From the NCBI GenBank assembly GCA_024276595.1, contig JAJRWW010000334.1, forward strand, positions 1 through 15,560: DNA of 15,560 nt, read 5' to 3'. Positions 1-8,269 of this stretch are shown here, one piece after another. Below the pieces are notes generated by a model. It saw nothing but the letters and a program-made list of their open reading frames with translations. It made no database searches and had not been told where the DNA came from. Every line of letters begins with the position of its first letter. Position 1 is the stretch's first letter. The position numbers were made by a program, and so were the translations under genes. This DNA is from Myxococcota bacterium. GTDB taxonomy: Bacteria > Myxococcota_A > Polyangia > HGW-17 > JAJRWW01.

Positions 1-2
1 CG

Positions 3-2330
3 CGTGGCGCAGCCGAGACCGCCTCCACCCGGGCGGGCCTGCCGAAGCTCAGCTTCAAGACCCGCTCCAGGTTCGCCTCCACGGCCTTCTTTGACGCCAG
101 GGTCAAGACCGACTCCAGCGGCAAGGCGGAGATCTCTGTTCTCTTGCCGGAGAACCTGACCACCTTCAGGGTCACCGCGGTGGCAATGGACCGGCAGCAG
201 GCAGATCGCTTCGGCACCGGGGAGGGCCGCGTGACGGTGCGGCGCCCGCTAATGCTCATGCCGGCCCTGCCCCGCTTCGCCAACTTTGGCGACCGCTTCG
301 AGGCCTCGGTCAAGGTCACCAACGAGACCGGCCGCCCGGGGCGGGTGAAGGTGAGGATACAGACCACGGGCGCCAGGGTGCTCGGCAGCTCCACTCGGAC
401 CGTGTCCGTGCCCAAGGGAGGCACCGAGGAGGGTCGCTTCCCCGTGGCCGTGGGCATGCCAGGCAGGGCCCGCTTCCGCTTCCTCGCCTATCTGGGCCGG
501 GAGACGGACGCGGTGAGCGTATCCATCCCGGTCAACCTGCCGGCCACCACCGAGGCATTTGCCACCTACGGCGTGACATCCACGTCGGTTTCCCAGCCGG
601 TGCTGCCTCCAAAGGACGCCCTGCGCCACTTCGGGGGCCTGGAGATGTCCTTCTCCTCTACGGCCTTGACCGGCATGCAGGACGCCGTGAAGTACCTCAT
701 CAACTATCCGTGGGAATGCGTGGAGCAGACCGCCTCCCGGGTCATGCCCATCTTCGCCCTGCGAAGGATCCTGCCGGCCTTCAGGCTGCTGGGCAAGCGC
801 AACGAGGACGGGGACGAGTACATGGTGAAGCTGCCCGAGCGCTTCACAAAGAGTCGCAAGGGCAAGGCCCGGGCCCGGCTAGAGCGGGAGTACCTCGAGT
901 ACCTGGCCCGGTCCGGGATCTCCAGGCTGCTCGCGCAGCAGCGCTACGACGGTGGCTTTGGCTACTGGGGCGGATCCAGGCGCAGCTACCCGTACCCGTC
1001 GGCCTACGCCACCTACGCCCTGCTGCGCGCCAGGGAGGCCGGGTACACCGTGCCGAACCAGGCCCTCTCCAAGGCGGCCCGCTACCTGTCGAGCTTCCTC
1101 AACCATCGCTACATGTGGAGCCGCTGGCACTGGTACTACTCCTGGAGCATGAAGGCCATGGCCGTCTGGGTGCTCTCGGAGATGTACGACAAGGCCTACA
1201 TCACATCCTACAGCAGGCGGCGAATGAAGCTCAAAAAGCACCTGGCAGAGATATTCGGCGCTCGCAGAAAGCTCCCGCTCTTTGCCAAGGCGATGCTCCT
1301 GGCTGCCATCCACCGGGTGAACAAGACCCGCAGGGGACCCCACGCCGAGCTGAGGCGCCTGATCAACAACGCCGCCATCCAGGACACCCCCTACAAGGTG
1401 CATTTCCGGGAGCAGGCGACCGAGTCCCTGCGCCTGCTAATGCACTCGGAGAGCCGCACGGACGCCATAGTGCTCGCCACGCTCATGGAGGTGCAGCCCG
1501 ACCATCCCCTGGTGCCCAAGATTGTCCGCGGGCTCATGGAGGCCCGGGTGAGGGGGCGCTGGGAGACCACCCAGGCCAACGCCTTCGCCCTCGTGGCGCT
1601 GTCGCGGTACTACAAGCACTACGAGAAGGTGGTGCCCAACTACCAGCTCCGGGCGTGGCTGGGCTCTGGCTTCGTGGGACAGACCGCCTTCCGAGGTCGC
1701 TCCATGCGAGTGGTGGAGCAGAAGATCCCCATGTCCTATCTGAGAGCCGCCGGGCGCAAGCCGTTGATCCTGGAGAAGCGGGGCCAGGGCAAGCTCTACT
1801 TCCGGCTGGGGCTGCGCTACGCGCCCAGGTCTTTGCGCCTCGCGCCCGAGGAGCAGGGCTTCACCGTGGTTAGGGAGTACGAGCCGGTGGAGGGCAAGGA
1901 CACGGTCGTGAAGCTCAAGGGCAACCGATACCGCGTGAAGGCCGGAAAGTACGTTCGCGTCCGGTTGCGCATCGTGGTGCCCAGCAGACGCTACTTCGTG
2001 GCGGTGGACGATCCCCTCCCGGCGGGCCTGGAGGCAGTGGATCTGAACCTGCGCACCAGCGCTTCCTCCGCCCTCGCTGGCAAGGCCCAAAACAAGATCT
2101 ACGACTTTAGGTCCTGGTACGCCTTCTTCGCCTTCTCCCACAGGGAGAAGCGCGACGACCGAGTCGTCCTCTTCTCCGACCGCCTCCCCTCGGGGGTCTA
2201 CGAGTACACCTACCTGGCCCGGGCCACGACCATCGGCACCTTCGTGGTGCCGCCGCTGAAGGCCAGCGAGATGTACCACCCCGAGGTCTTCGGGCGCAAC
2301 GGCACGACCATCGTGGAGGTGGTCAAGTAG
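3..2330 (+). CDS. Alpha-2-macroglobulin family protein, C-terminal half (5' truncated by window)
   Basis: The reading frame is open from the first bases of the window, so this is an incomplete gene of about 775 visible residues; bacterial alpha-2-macroglobulins are usually 1500-2000 residues. Family signatures seen in order are a macroglobulin stretch ending in a 'LPENLTTFRVTAVA' block (about 129-185), further beta-rich domains, and a YPWECVEQ thioester motif with its Cys codon at 717-719. An alpha-helical thioester-domain region rich in Trp/Tyr follows, then a C-terminal beta-rich part ending near 2330. Bacterial members usually show CLEQ; here it is CVEQ, with the reactive Cys and the Glu-Gln kept. 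The family traps proteases in the periplasm and is usually anchored as a lipoprotein, often beside a penicillin-binding protein PbpC; neither the signal peptide nor such a partner is visible here. A TTG at 144 could be mistaken for a start, but homology clearly extends upstream of it. Confidence 0.9.
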   Translation, partial: RGAAETASTRAGLPKLSFKTRSRFASTAFFDARVKTDSSGKAEISVLLPENLTTFRVTAVAMDRQQADRFGTGEGRVTVRRPLMLMPALPRFANFGDRFEASVKVTNETGRPGRVKVRIQTTGARVLGSSTRTVSVPKGGTEEGRFPVAVGMPGRARFRFLAYLGRETDAVSVSIPVNLPATTEAFATYGVTSTSVSQPVLPPKDALRHFGGLEMSFSSTALTGMQDAVKYLINYPWECVEQTASRVMPIFALRRILPAFRLLGKRNEDGDEYMVKLPERFTKSRKGKARARLEREYLEYLARSGISRLLAQQRYDGGFGYWGGSRRSYPYPSAYATYALLRAREAGYTVPNQALSKAARYLSSFLNHRYMWSRWHWYYSWSMKAMAVWVLSEMYDKAYITSYSRRRMKLKKHLAEIFGARRKLPLFAKAMLLAAIHRVNKTRRGPHAELRRLINNAAIQDTPYKVHFREQATESLRLLMHSESRTDAIVLATLMEVQPDHPLVPKIVRGLMEARVRGRWETTQANAFALVALSRYYKHYEKVVPNYQLRAWLGSGFVGQTAFRGRSMRVVEQKIPMSYLRAAGRKPLILEKRGQGKLYFRLGLRYAPRSLRLAPEEQGFTVVREYEPVEGKDTVVKLKGNRYRVKAGKYVRVRLRIVVPSRRYFVAVDDPLPAGLEAVDLNLRTSASSALAGKAQNKIYDFRSWYAFFAFSHREKRDDRVVLFSDRLPSGVYEYTYLARATTIGTFVVPPLKASEMYHPEVFGRNGTTIVEVVK

Positions 2331-2388
2331 CATCTCCCCGCCTGGCGCCTCCGACTCGGCTCGTGGACCCGGGGCTCTTCCCGCCGAT

Positions 2389-4008
2389 CTACAGACCCAA
2401 CAGGGCCATCAAGGGGTCGAGCTCGGAGTAGATGGCGGCCACATCCGGGCGGCCCGTCACCGCTGGGCGAAGGGTGCTCACCTCGCTCGCAAGCTCCCTG
2501 TCCGAGCGCAGCAGGCCCGAGCGGAGGCTGTCGAGCTCCCGGCGCCCCTCGGTGATCCGGGTGTCCAGCTCGTCGAGCTGGCTCTCCCTGCGTCGCGCCC
2601 CGTCCAGCAGCCGCACCTCCAGCTCCCCGATCTGGTAGGCCAGGTCATCCAGCACCGAGCTGCTTGCCGAAGATGACTCCATCTCGCTCTCCAGCCTCGA
2701 TCGCTCCATGCCCAGGTCGATAATGGCATACCTGAGCTGCGACTCCCGCTCCCGCCCGGATGCCTCCAGCTCATCCAGCCTGCTCAAGAGCATGGCAAGG
2801 GATGCCTCTGCCTCCGCCTCCTGCTCCTCCAGGCGCTGGGCGCGATCCAGACCTTCCCGCAGCGCCTCCGGGGCCAGATCTTCGTCGTCCAGGGCTCGAA
2901 CGAGCCGATGTAGCAGCCGGCGGAGCTGGAGCTGCGCCTCGTGGCGCTCCGGGCCCATTGGGCCACCCGAGCTCAGGGGCGTCTCCGAGGCCCTGTGCCA
3001 TCCCCCGGGCTGAGTCTCCACCCCCTGGTGGGCAGGGAGGGCAGCCACGGCGGGGGTGATGTCCTGCTCCACCTGCTCCAGGGCGGTGGTGGAGAGGAGC
3101 TCCAGGTCGGAGTCCAGCTCTCGGCCCATCCCTCGGGCACCCCGCAGGCTCCTGAGGTAGCCCCGCAGCAGCTCGGCGACATCTGCCGCCCGCTCGAAGC
3201 GGTCCTCGGGTCGCTTGCGCATGGCCCTGCGCACCAGCCTGTCGAAGCAGTCCGGGATGCCAGCCCTGGGGCACACCGCCGAGGGCATGGGAGGGGTGAG
3301 CTTTCGGTGTGCCACCAGGAGCTCCATCAATGTCCCCGTAAAGGGGGTCCTGCCCGTGAGCATCTCGAAGGTGAGCACCCCCAGCGAGTAGATGTCTGCC
3401 CGATGGTCCACCTCGTCTCCAACGATCTGCTCCGGGGGGATGTACTCGGGCGTGCCGTAGATCTCCCCCTTGAAGGTGATGGTGTCCAGGTTGCCGGCCC
3501 CATGGAGGATCTTGGCCAGACCGAAGTCGAGCACCTTGGCCACGTCCACTCGCCGTCGCTCGGTGGTCAAGATGATGTTCTCGGCCTTGAGATCCCTGTG
3601 CACCACTCCCTGGTCGTGCGCGTAGTCGAGGGCCTCGGCTATCTGCAGCAGGATCCGTGCCGCACGCTCCGGCGGGAGGCGCTCCTCGCGCGCGACGACC
3701 GTGGAGAGCTCGTCGCCGGGGATATACTCCATCACCAAAAAGAGCCTGCCGTCCGCGAGCTGGCCGAAGTCGCTGATGTAGACGATGTTCCGGTGCTGCA
3801 TCCGGCTCGCCGCCCGCGCCTCCCGACGAAACCGCTCCACCGCCGTGGCGTCGCTGATCATGTCCCTGCGGAGCACCTTGATGGCGAACTGGCGCTCCAG
3901 GAGGTTGTGCTCTGCCAGGTACACCTGCCCCGTGCCCCCCTCACCAAGCCGGGAAAGGACCCTGAAGCGATCGGCGACCGTCTGGCCGATGAGAGAATCG
4001 CGCCGCAA
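2389..4008 (-). CDS. Hanks-type serine/threonine protein kinase with C-terminal coiled coil
   Basis: This is a 539-residue protein. Residues 15-285 form a complete eukaryotic-like kinase domain: glycine loop GEGGTG 22-27, ATP-binding Lys44 in FAIK, Glu63, catalytic loop HRDLKAEN 137-144 (Asp139, Asn144), DFG 161-163, and GTPEYIPPE 185-193 closing the activation segment. All catalytic residues are present, so it should be active, and the RD arrangement suggests regulation by activation-loop phosphorylation. Residues about 355-515 are rich in Glu, Arg and Leu with heptad-like spacing, predicted here as coiled coil for dimerisation or partner binding. There is no transmembrane segment and no PASTA, PEGA or TPR domain, so it is probably cytosolic. 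No ATG or GTG lies between the upstream in-frame stop and the conserved domain; the only start is TTG at 4008, preceded by a weak AGCAGG. Its substrates cannot be told from sequence. Confidence 0.92.
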   Translation of the reverse strand: MRRDSLIGQTVADRFRVLSRLGEGGTGQVYLAEHNLLERQFAIKVLRRDMISDATAVERFRREARAASRMQHRNIVYISDFGQLADGRLFLVMEYIPGDELSTVVAREERLPPERAARILLQIAEALDYAHDQGVVHRDLKAENIILTTERRRVDVAKVLDFGLAKILHGAGNLDTITFKGEIYGTPEYIPPEQIVGDEVDHRADIYSLGVLTFEMLTGRTPFTGTLMELLVAHRKLTPPMPSAVCPRAGIPDCFDRLVRRAMRKRPEDRFERAADVAELLRGYLRSLRGARGMGRELDSDLELLSTTALEQVEQDITPAVAALPAHQGVETQPGGWHRASETPLSSGGPMGPERHEAQLQLRRLLHRLVRALDDEDLAPEALREGLDRAQRLEEQEAEAEASLAMLLSRLDELEASGRERESQLRYAIIDLGMERSRLESEMESSSASSSVLDDLAYQIGELEVRLLDGARRRESQLDELDTRITEGRRELDSLRSGLLRSDRELASEVSTLRPAVTGRPDVAAIYSELDPLMALLGL

Positions 4009-4033
4009 AAACCTGCTCGAGCTGCTCTTGGGA

Positions 4034-4062
4034 GAGATATCAAATCGAGCACCGACTGTAAA
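4034..4062 (-). promoter_or_regulatory. Putative sigma-70-like promoter for the kinase gene
   Basis: Read on the minus strand, TTTACA (4062-4057) is separated by 17 nt from TATCTC (4039-4034). The -35 matches consensus in 5 of 6 positions, the -10 in only 3. It would give a leader of about 20 nt before the TTG start at 4008, consistent with that start. It lies in an AT-rich gap between divergent genes. Confidence 0.35.
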
Positions 4063-4090
4063 GGCAAGGCAAGCTTTTTCCCATTAGATG

Positions 4091-4119
4091 TTGACCCTTT
4101 TGGGCGTTCGTTTTAAAAG
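4091..4119 (+). promoter_or_regulatory. Putative sigma-70-like promoter for the methyltransferase-ligA-aldolase operon
   Basis: TTGACC (4091-4096) is followed after 17 nt by TAAAAG (4114-4119), within the most AT-rich stretch of the local sequence. The first gene starts at 4156, giving a leader of about 30 nt. Found by eye against the consensus only. Confidence 0.4.
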
Positions 4120-4155
4120 ACGGCTGGGAGATGTGGTCCTGGCGGATCCCGAGAC

Positions 4156-5364
4156 ATGAAGCGTCGAAGCCTCAAGCAAGACAAGCTCGCCCGTGTCTAC
4201 GACACGGAGATCCTCCCTATCTGGGCCGAGCGCTTCGGGCGTCTGCTGCTGGCAGAGGCCAAGGTCGGCCCCAACGCCATGGTGCTCAACGTCTCCTGTG
4301 GCACCGGTTACCCCGCCCTGGAGCTCCTGGAGAAGATGGACGGCGGCCGGATCATCGCCATCGACTCCTCCTCGGCCCTGCTGGACGTGGCCCGTTCCAA
4401 GGCCGAGGACCTCTCCGGCAAGCGCATCTTCTTCCGCACGGAGGGGAACAGGGAGCGCCTCTCCTTCGATGACGACGTTTACGACCTCACCTTCACCAAC
4501 CTGGGTCTGAGGGACTTCACCTCCCCGCCCAAGGAGGCCATGGCCGAGCTGGCGCGGGTCACGCGGCCCGGGGGACAGCTACTGGTGACCCTGCCCCTGC
4601 GAGGCACCTGGGCCGAGTTCCTCGACATCTACCGCGAGGTGCTCACAAAGCACGATCGCCACGAGACCCTCCAGGCGCTGGCAGAGTACGAGGACACCCT
4701 GCCAGAGCCCGATGTGGCGATAGAGTGGCTCGAGGCCGCTGGCCTCGAGAACGTGGACCTGGTGGTGGAGGAGTTCTCCCTGCTGTTTATGAGCTCCCGG
4801 GAGTTTTTCTTCGCTCCCGTGATCGAGTTCGGCCCCCTTCGGGAGTGGAAGCGCCTGGCCGGCAAGGGCCAGCAGATGCAGGACATCTTCTGGTTCATCA
4901 AGGAGTCCATCGACGCCTACTTTGGTGACCGGGCCTTCAGCGTCACCGTCGTAGCTGGCTGTCTGTGCGGCCGCAAGCCCGAGGAGCGCGAAGGAGACGA
5001 CGTCTCCTCCGAGGGCTCGCAAGGGGACTCCCCCACGGAGGACACCGAGCGGCAGCCGTCGGCGGCGGACGCCCCCTCCGCGCTGGATCCGCCCCCTGTC
5101 AAGCCTCCCTCCGGTTTCCCTGGCGGTGCTCCGGTCCCCACAGTGGAGGACCCGGTGGACGTGGTTGTGACAAACCCGAGCCCCGAGGGGGCGAGTGTAC
5201 CCCTGCTGACCGAGGAAGACCTGTCCATCCACGAGCTGGACGACGCCGACCTCGTGGTCCTCGAAGAGGACGATGACCTGGACACTGGCATTCGCGATGA
5301 GGCCGAGCTCCCGGAGCACCTGCGAAAAGCCATCGCTGAGGCCAAGGACCGGGAAGAGGACTAG
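4156..5364 (+). CDS. Class I SAM-dependent methyltransferase with long acidic C-terminal tail
   Basis: This is a 402-residue protein. Residues about 10-270 form a Rossmann-type methyltransferase domain of the UbiE-like kind. Motif I is VLNVSCGTG (43-51), with Asn and Ser where VLDVGCGTG is usual; an acidic residue ends strand 2 at Asp70; LARVTRPGGQLLV (132-144) is the typical post-motif III segment. Residues 275-402 are low complexity, rich in Pro, Ser, Asp and Glu, with an acidic run LEEDDDLD and a final helical stretch; this tail is unusual for the family and probably disordered. The substrate cannot be inferred. The ATG at 4156 starts the family homology and has only a weak upstream Shine-Dalgarno. 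The gene is first in an operon with ligA, 13 nt downstream. That linkage is probably incidental to DNA ligation, though the acidic tail could bind a partner. Confidence 0.85.
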   Translation: MKRRSLKQDKLARVYDTEILPIWAERFGRLLLAEAKVGPNAMVLNVSCGTGYPALELLEKMDGGRIIAIDSSSALLDVARSKAEDLSGKRIFFRTEGNRERLSFDDDVYDLTFTNLGLRDFTSPPKEAMAELARVTRPGGQLLVTLPLRGTWAEFLDIYREVLTKHDRHETLQALAEYEDTLPEPDVAIEWLEAAGLENVDLVVEEFSLLFMSSREFFFAPVIEFGPLREWKRLAGKGQQMQDIFWFIKESIDAYFGDRAFSVTVVAGCLCGRKPEEREGDDVSSEGSQGDSPTEDTERQPSAADAPSALDPPPVKPPSGFPGGAPVPTVEDPVDVVVTNPSPEGASVPLLTEEDLSIHELDDADLVVLEEDDDLDTGIRDEAELPEHLRKAIAEAKDREED

Positions 5365-5377
5365 CGGCCTGGATGGC

Positions 5378-7417
5378 ATGAGCGCACCGCGACCCACTGT
5401 AGAGCAGTACCAGGCGCTGGTCCGCGAGATCCAGGAGCACAACCGGCGGTACTACCAGGATGACGCCCCCACCATCTCGGATCAGGAGTACGATCAGCTC
5501 CTGGCACGTCTGGTGGCCATGGAGGAGGCCCACCCCGACCTGGTTGCCGACTACTCTCCCACCCAGACGGTGGGCGCCCAGCCCACCAGCGAGCTCCCGA
5601 GGGTGGTCCGGGACGAGCACATGCTCAGCATGGACAACACATACAACGAGCAGGACCTGCGAGAGTTCGATGACAGGGTTCGTCGCGGCCTGGTCGCCCT
5701 CTCGGTCGAGCCAACGTATGTCCTGGAGCTGAAGGTGGACGGCATCGGCATCGAGCTGACATACGAGCAGGGTCGCCTGGTCCTGGGTGCCACCCGTGGG
5801 GATGGGCGCACGGGTGAAGACGTGACCGCGAACGTGCGCACCATTCGCACCCTGCCCGGGCTCCTCGCACGCCCGGTGGACCTGGTCGTGCGCGGAGAGA
5901 TCTACATGGAGCGCCAGGGCCTTGCGGCGGTGAATCGGGACCGCGTGGCTGCCGGCGAGGAGCCCTTCAAGAACCCCCGAAACGCCACCGGCGGCACCCT
6001 CAAGCTCCTGGACCCTCGTGCGGTGGCCCGTCGCCCCCTCCGCATCGTCCTGTACGAGGTGGTCAACCCTTACACCACCAGCCACGTGGAGATGCTCCAG
6101 GAGCTGGCCACGCTGGGGCTCCCCACCAGCGCGCACGTACAGCGCTGCCAGTCCATGGACGAGGTGCTCACTGCCTGTGCCCACTGGAGCTCCCACCGCG
6201 GGGCGCTCCCCTACGATGTGGACGGCATGGTCATCAAGGTGGACGACTTCGCCCAGCGGCGACACCTCGGGGCCACCTCCAGGTGCCCGCGCTGGGCCAT
6301 TGCGTACAAGTTCGCGGCCGCCCGGGCAACGACGCGGCTGCGGCGCATGGACGCCCAGGTGGGGCGCACCGGCAAGGTGACGCCGGTGGCGGTGCTGGAC
6401 GAGGTGTTCCTCTCGGGCAGCACCGTCACTCGAGCCTCGGTGCACAACTGGGACGAGGTGGCCCGCAAGGACCTGCACCTGGGAGACCTGGTGGTCGTGG
6501 AGAAGGCCGGGGAGATAATCCCGCAGATTGTGGGAGTCCATCTCCAGGCGCGCCCCGCCGGCTGCGAGCCCGTGCGAGCGCCCACCCGCTGCCCCGTGTG
6601 CGGCGAGTCGCTGGACCGACCAGAGGGAGAGGTGGCCCTGCGCTGCCCCAACAGGCTGGGCTGCCCAGCGCAGCTCAAGGCTGCCCTGCGCTTCTTCGGC
6701 AGTCGAGAGGCCATGGACATAGACAACCTGGGCGTAAACGCGGTGGACCAGCTCGTGGATCTCGAGCTGGTCCACGACGTTGCCGACCTCTACGGGCTCT
6801 CCCTCGACCAGCTCCTGCTGCTGGATGGCTACAAGGAGAAGAAGGCCCAGAACCTGCTTGAAGGAATCAAGAGGAGCAAGGAGGAGGCCACCCTGGAGCG
6901 GCTCGTCATCGGCCTGGGCATACCGCTCGTGGGCGCGGTGGCCGCCCGGGCCATCGCCGGGCGTTTCCCAGACCTCGTGGCGCTGCTCGATGCCGACCCG
7001 GAGGTCCTGGAAGCGGACCTGGAGGCCATAGAAGGGGTGGGCCCGAAGATAGCCGCCTCGGTGGCCACCTACCTCCGCAGCACCCGGCGGCGGAAGGTCC
7101 TCGCGAAGCTGCTGGAAATGGGCCTCAACCCGGCCCCCCTTGCCCGGGCGGGGAGAGACGAATCCCCTCTGGCCGGCCTCACCTTTGTCATCACTGGCAG
7201 GCTCTCTGCGCCCAGGCCGGAGATCCAGCGCCGCATAGAGGCTGCCGGGGGCAAAGTGACCGGGAGCGTTTCATCGGCCACCAGCTACCTGCTGGCCGGA
7301 GAGGGAGGTGGCTCCAAGCGACGCAAGGCCGAGTCCCTCGGAGTCGCCGTCATCGGCGAGCCGGATCTCCAGCGCTTGATCGACGGCGGTGCCGAGCAGG
7401 GAGAGCTACCCCTTTGA
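5378..7417 (+). CDS. ligA: NAD-dependent DNA ligase LigA
   Basis: This is a 679-residue protein of normal LigA length. It joins nicks in double-stranded DNA using NAD+, mainly in replication and repair. Domains in order: Ia domain with the Tyr-rich HNRRYYQDDAPTISDQEYD segment (21-39); adenylation domain with the nucleophile Lys119 in KVDG (119-122), RGE at 172-174, VDGMVIKVD 281-289 and Lys376; OB fold; zinc finger with Cys405, Cys408, Cys423 and Cys429; helix-hairpin-helix region (about 440-590, including EGVGPKIAA); and a C-terminal BRCT domain (about 595-671). All expected catalytic residues are present. The reading frame stays open upstream to 5273, but homology starts at the ATG at 5378, which follows the methyltransferase stop by 13 nt. 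The stop overlaps the start of the next gene, so the two are probably translationally coupled. Confidence 0.97.
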   Translation: MSAPRPTVEQYQALVREIQEHNRRYYQDDAPTISDQEYDQLLARLVAMEEAHPDLVADYSPTQTVGAQPTSELPRVVRDEHMLSMDNTYNEQDLREFDDRVRRGLVALSVEPTYVLELKVDGIGIELTYEQGRLVLGATRGDGRTGEDVTANVRTIRTLPGLLARPVDLVVRGEIYMERQGLAAVNRDRVAAGEEPFKNPRNATGGTLKLLDPRAVARRPLRIVLYEVVNPYTTSHVEMLQELATLGLPTSAHVQRCQSMDEVLTACAHWSSHRGALPYDVDGMVIKVDDFAQRRHLGATSRCPRWAIAYKFAAARATTRLRRMDAQVGRTGKVTPVAVLDEVFLSGSTVTRASVHNWDEVARKDLHLGDLVVVEKAGEIIPQIVGVHLQARPAGCEPVRAPTRCPVCGESLDRPEGEVALRCPNRLGCPAQLKAALRFFGSREAMDIDNLGVNAVDQLVDLELVHDVADLYGLSLDQLLLLDGYKEKKAQNLLEGIKRSKEEATLERLVIGLGIPLVGAVAARAIAGRFPDLVALLDADPEVLEADLEAIEGVGPKIAASVATYLRSTRRRKVLAKLLEMGLNPAPLARAGRDESPLAGLTFVITGRLSAPRPEIQRRIEAAGGKVTGSVSSATSYLLAGEGGGSKRRKAESLGVAVIGEPDLQRLIDGGAEQGELPL

Positions 7418-8193
7418 GCGACTCGCCCATCAGGTATCGGCGCTCCCGGCCGGACCCAGGACACCGCACGGAGCCCCAGCTCCGACAGGAGGTGGTGCAG
7501 GTCTGCCATCTAATGTGGCAGAGGGGCTACGTCGCCGCCACGGACGGCAATGTGAGCGTCCGCATGGACCGCGATCGCTTTCTCTGCACGCCGTCCGGCT
7601 TCTCCAAGGGGTTGCTCCAGGAGAGCCAGCTCCTGGTGGTGGACTGGGAGGCCAGGCCCCTTGGGCCGACCTGGGGCGAGAGTCGAGAGCTTCTCCCCTC
7701 ATCAGAGATGTTGACCCACCTGGAGGTCTACCGGCGGCGACCCCACGTCCGGGCGGTCGTACACGCCCACCCGCCCACGGCGGTGGCCCTGTCCATCGCT
7801 GGCATTGGCCTCGCCCGGTGCCTGCTCCCGGAGGTGGTGCTCGCCTTCGGCACCATCCCCACCGCGGAGTACGCCACCCCCTCCAGCCTCGAGGGGGCGG
7901 CGGTGATCCGCGACCTCATCTCCCGTTACGATGCCCTGGTGCTCAGGCGTCACGGCAGCCTCACCGTGGGCCCAACGGCCATGGACGCCTACCTGAAGCT
8001 GGAGAAGCTGGAGGCAACGGCGGTGATCACAAAGACCTTGACCGAGCTGGGCGCTGCCAGCCCGCTGCCCCCGGAGGAGGTGCAGAAGCTCCTCCACTGG
8101 CGGGAGGAGCAGGGGCTCGCCAGGCCGGGCCAGGCGGAGGATCTCTGCGCCGAGTGTGGCCTGTGTGCTCAGCCCCGAGAGACCAGGCAGTAG
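7414..8193 (+). CDS. Class II aldolase/adducin family protein (fuculose-phosphate-aldolase-like)
   Basis: This is a 259-residue protein of the zinc-dependent class II aldolase family, which includes FucA and AraD. These cleave or epimerise phosphorylated sugars in the cytosol. Seen in the sequence: the phosphate-binding segments GN (45-46) and TPSG (59-62), the catalytic acid SSEM with Glu98, and a zinc triad of His117 and His119 in HAHP plus His180 in RRHG. The catalytic set is complete, but the sugar substrate is unclear. The start is TTG at 7414, overlapping the ligA stop as TTGA, with GGGAGAG about 9 nt upstream. The C-terminus carries an extra Cys cluster, C245-x2-C248-x2-C251, which is not part of the classical aldolase core. 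The gene is last in the operon and is followed at once by a terminator-like hairpin. Confidence 0.88.
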   Translation: MSDSPIRYRRSRPDPGHRTEPQLRQEVVQVCHLMWQRGYVAATDGNVSVRMDRDRFLCTPSGFSKGLLQESQLLVVDWEARPLGPTWGESRELLPSSEMLTHLEVYRRRPHVRAVVHAHPPTAVALSIAGIGLARCLLPEVVLAFGTIPTAEYATPSSLEGAAVIRDLISRYDALVLRRHGSLTVGPTAMDAYLKLEKLEATAVITKTLTELGAASPLPPEEVQKLLHWREEQGLARPGQAEDLCAECGLCAQPRETRQ

Positions 8194-8197
8194 GCCT

Positions 8198-8223
8198 GGC
8201 GGGGCCGAGGCGACGGCCCCGCC
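8198..8223. terminator. Perfect 10-bp GC stem between convergent genes, probable bidirectional terminator
   Basis: GGCGGGGCCG (8198-8207) and CGGCCCCGCC (8214-8223) are perfect inverted repeats around a 6-nt AGGCGA loop. The stem starts 4 nt after the aldolase stop and faces the 3' end of the minus-strand gene at 8270. There is no strong T-tract on either side, so it may act as a Rho-aided or weak intrinsic terminator, or only protect the 3' ends. Confidence 0.6.
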
Positions 8224-8269
8224 TCTCATGAGGCTGCTCAGCCGCTGGCCCTGGGCCTCCAGAGGTTGG

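Noticed and set aside
2941..4116. A 391-codon plus-strand frame opposite the kinase gene
   Set aside because: It is antisense to an intact kinase domain, has a composition biased to Gly, His and Leu, and matches no family.
5273..5377. A longer LigA start upstream of 5378
   Set aside because: The extra residues overlap the methyltransferase coding region and have no LigA homology; the family begins at the ATG at 5378.
5099..6775. A 558-codon open frame on the minus strand across the methyltransferase end and ligA
   Set aside because: It lies antisense to clear ligA homology, is rich in His/Gly/Arg/Val as expected from a GC-rich shadow frame, and shows no recognisable domain or Shine-Dalgarno.
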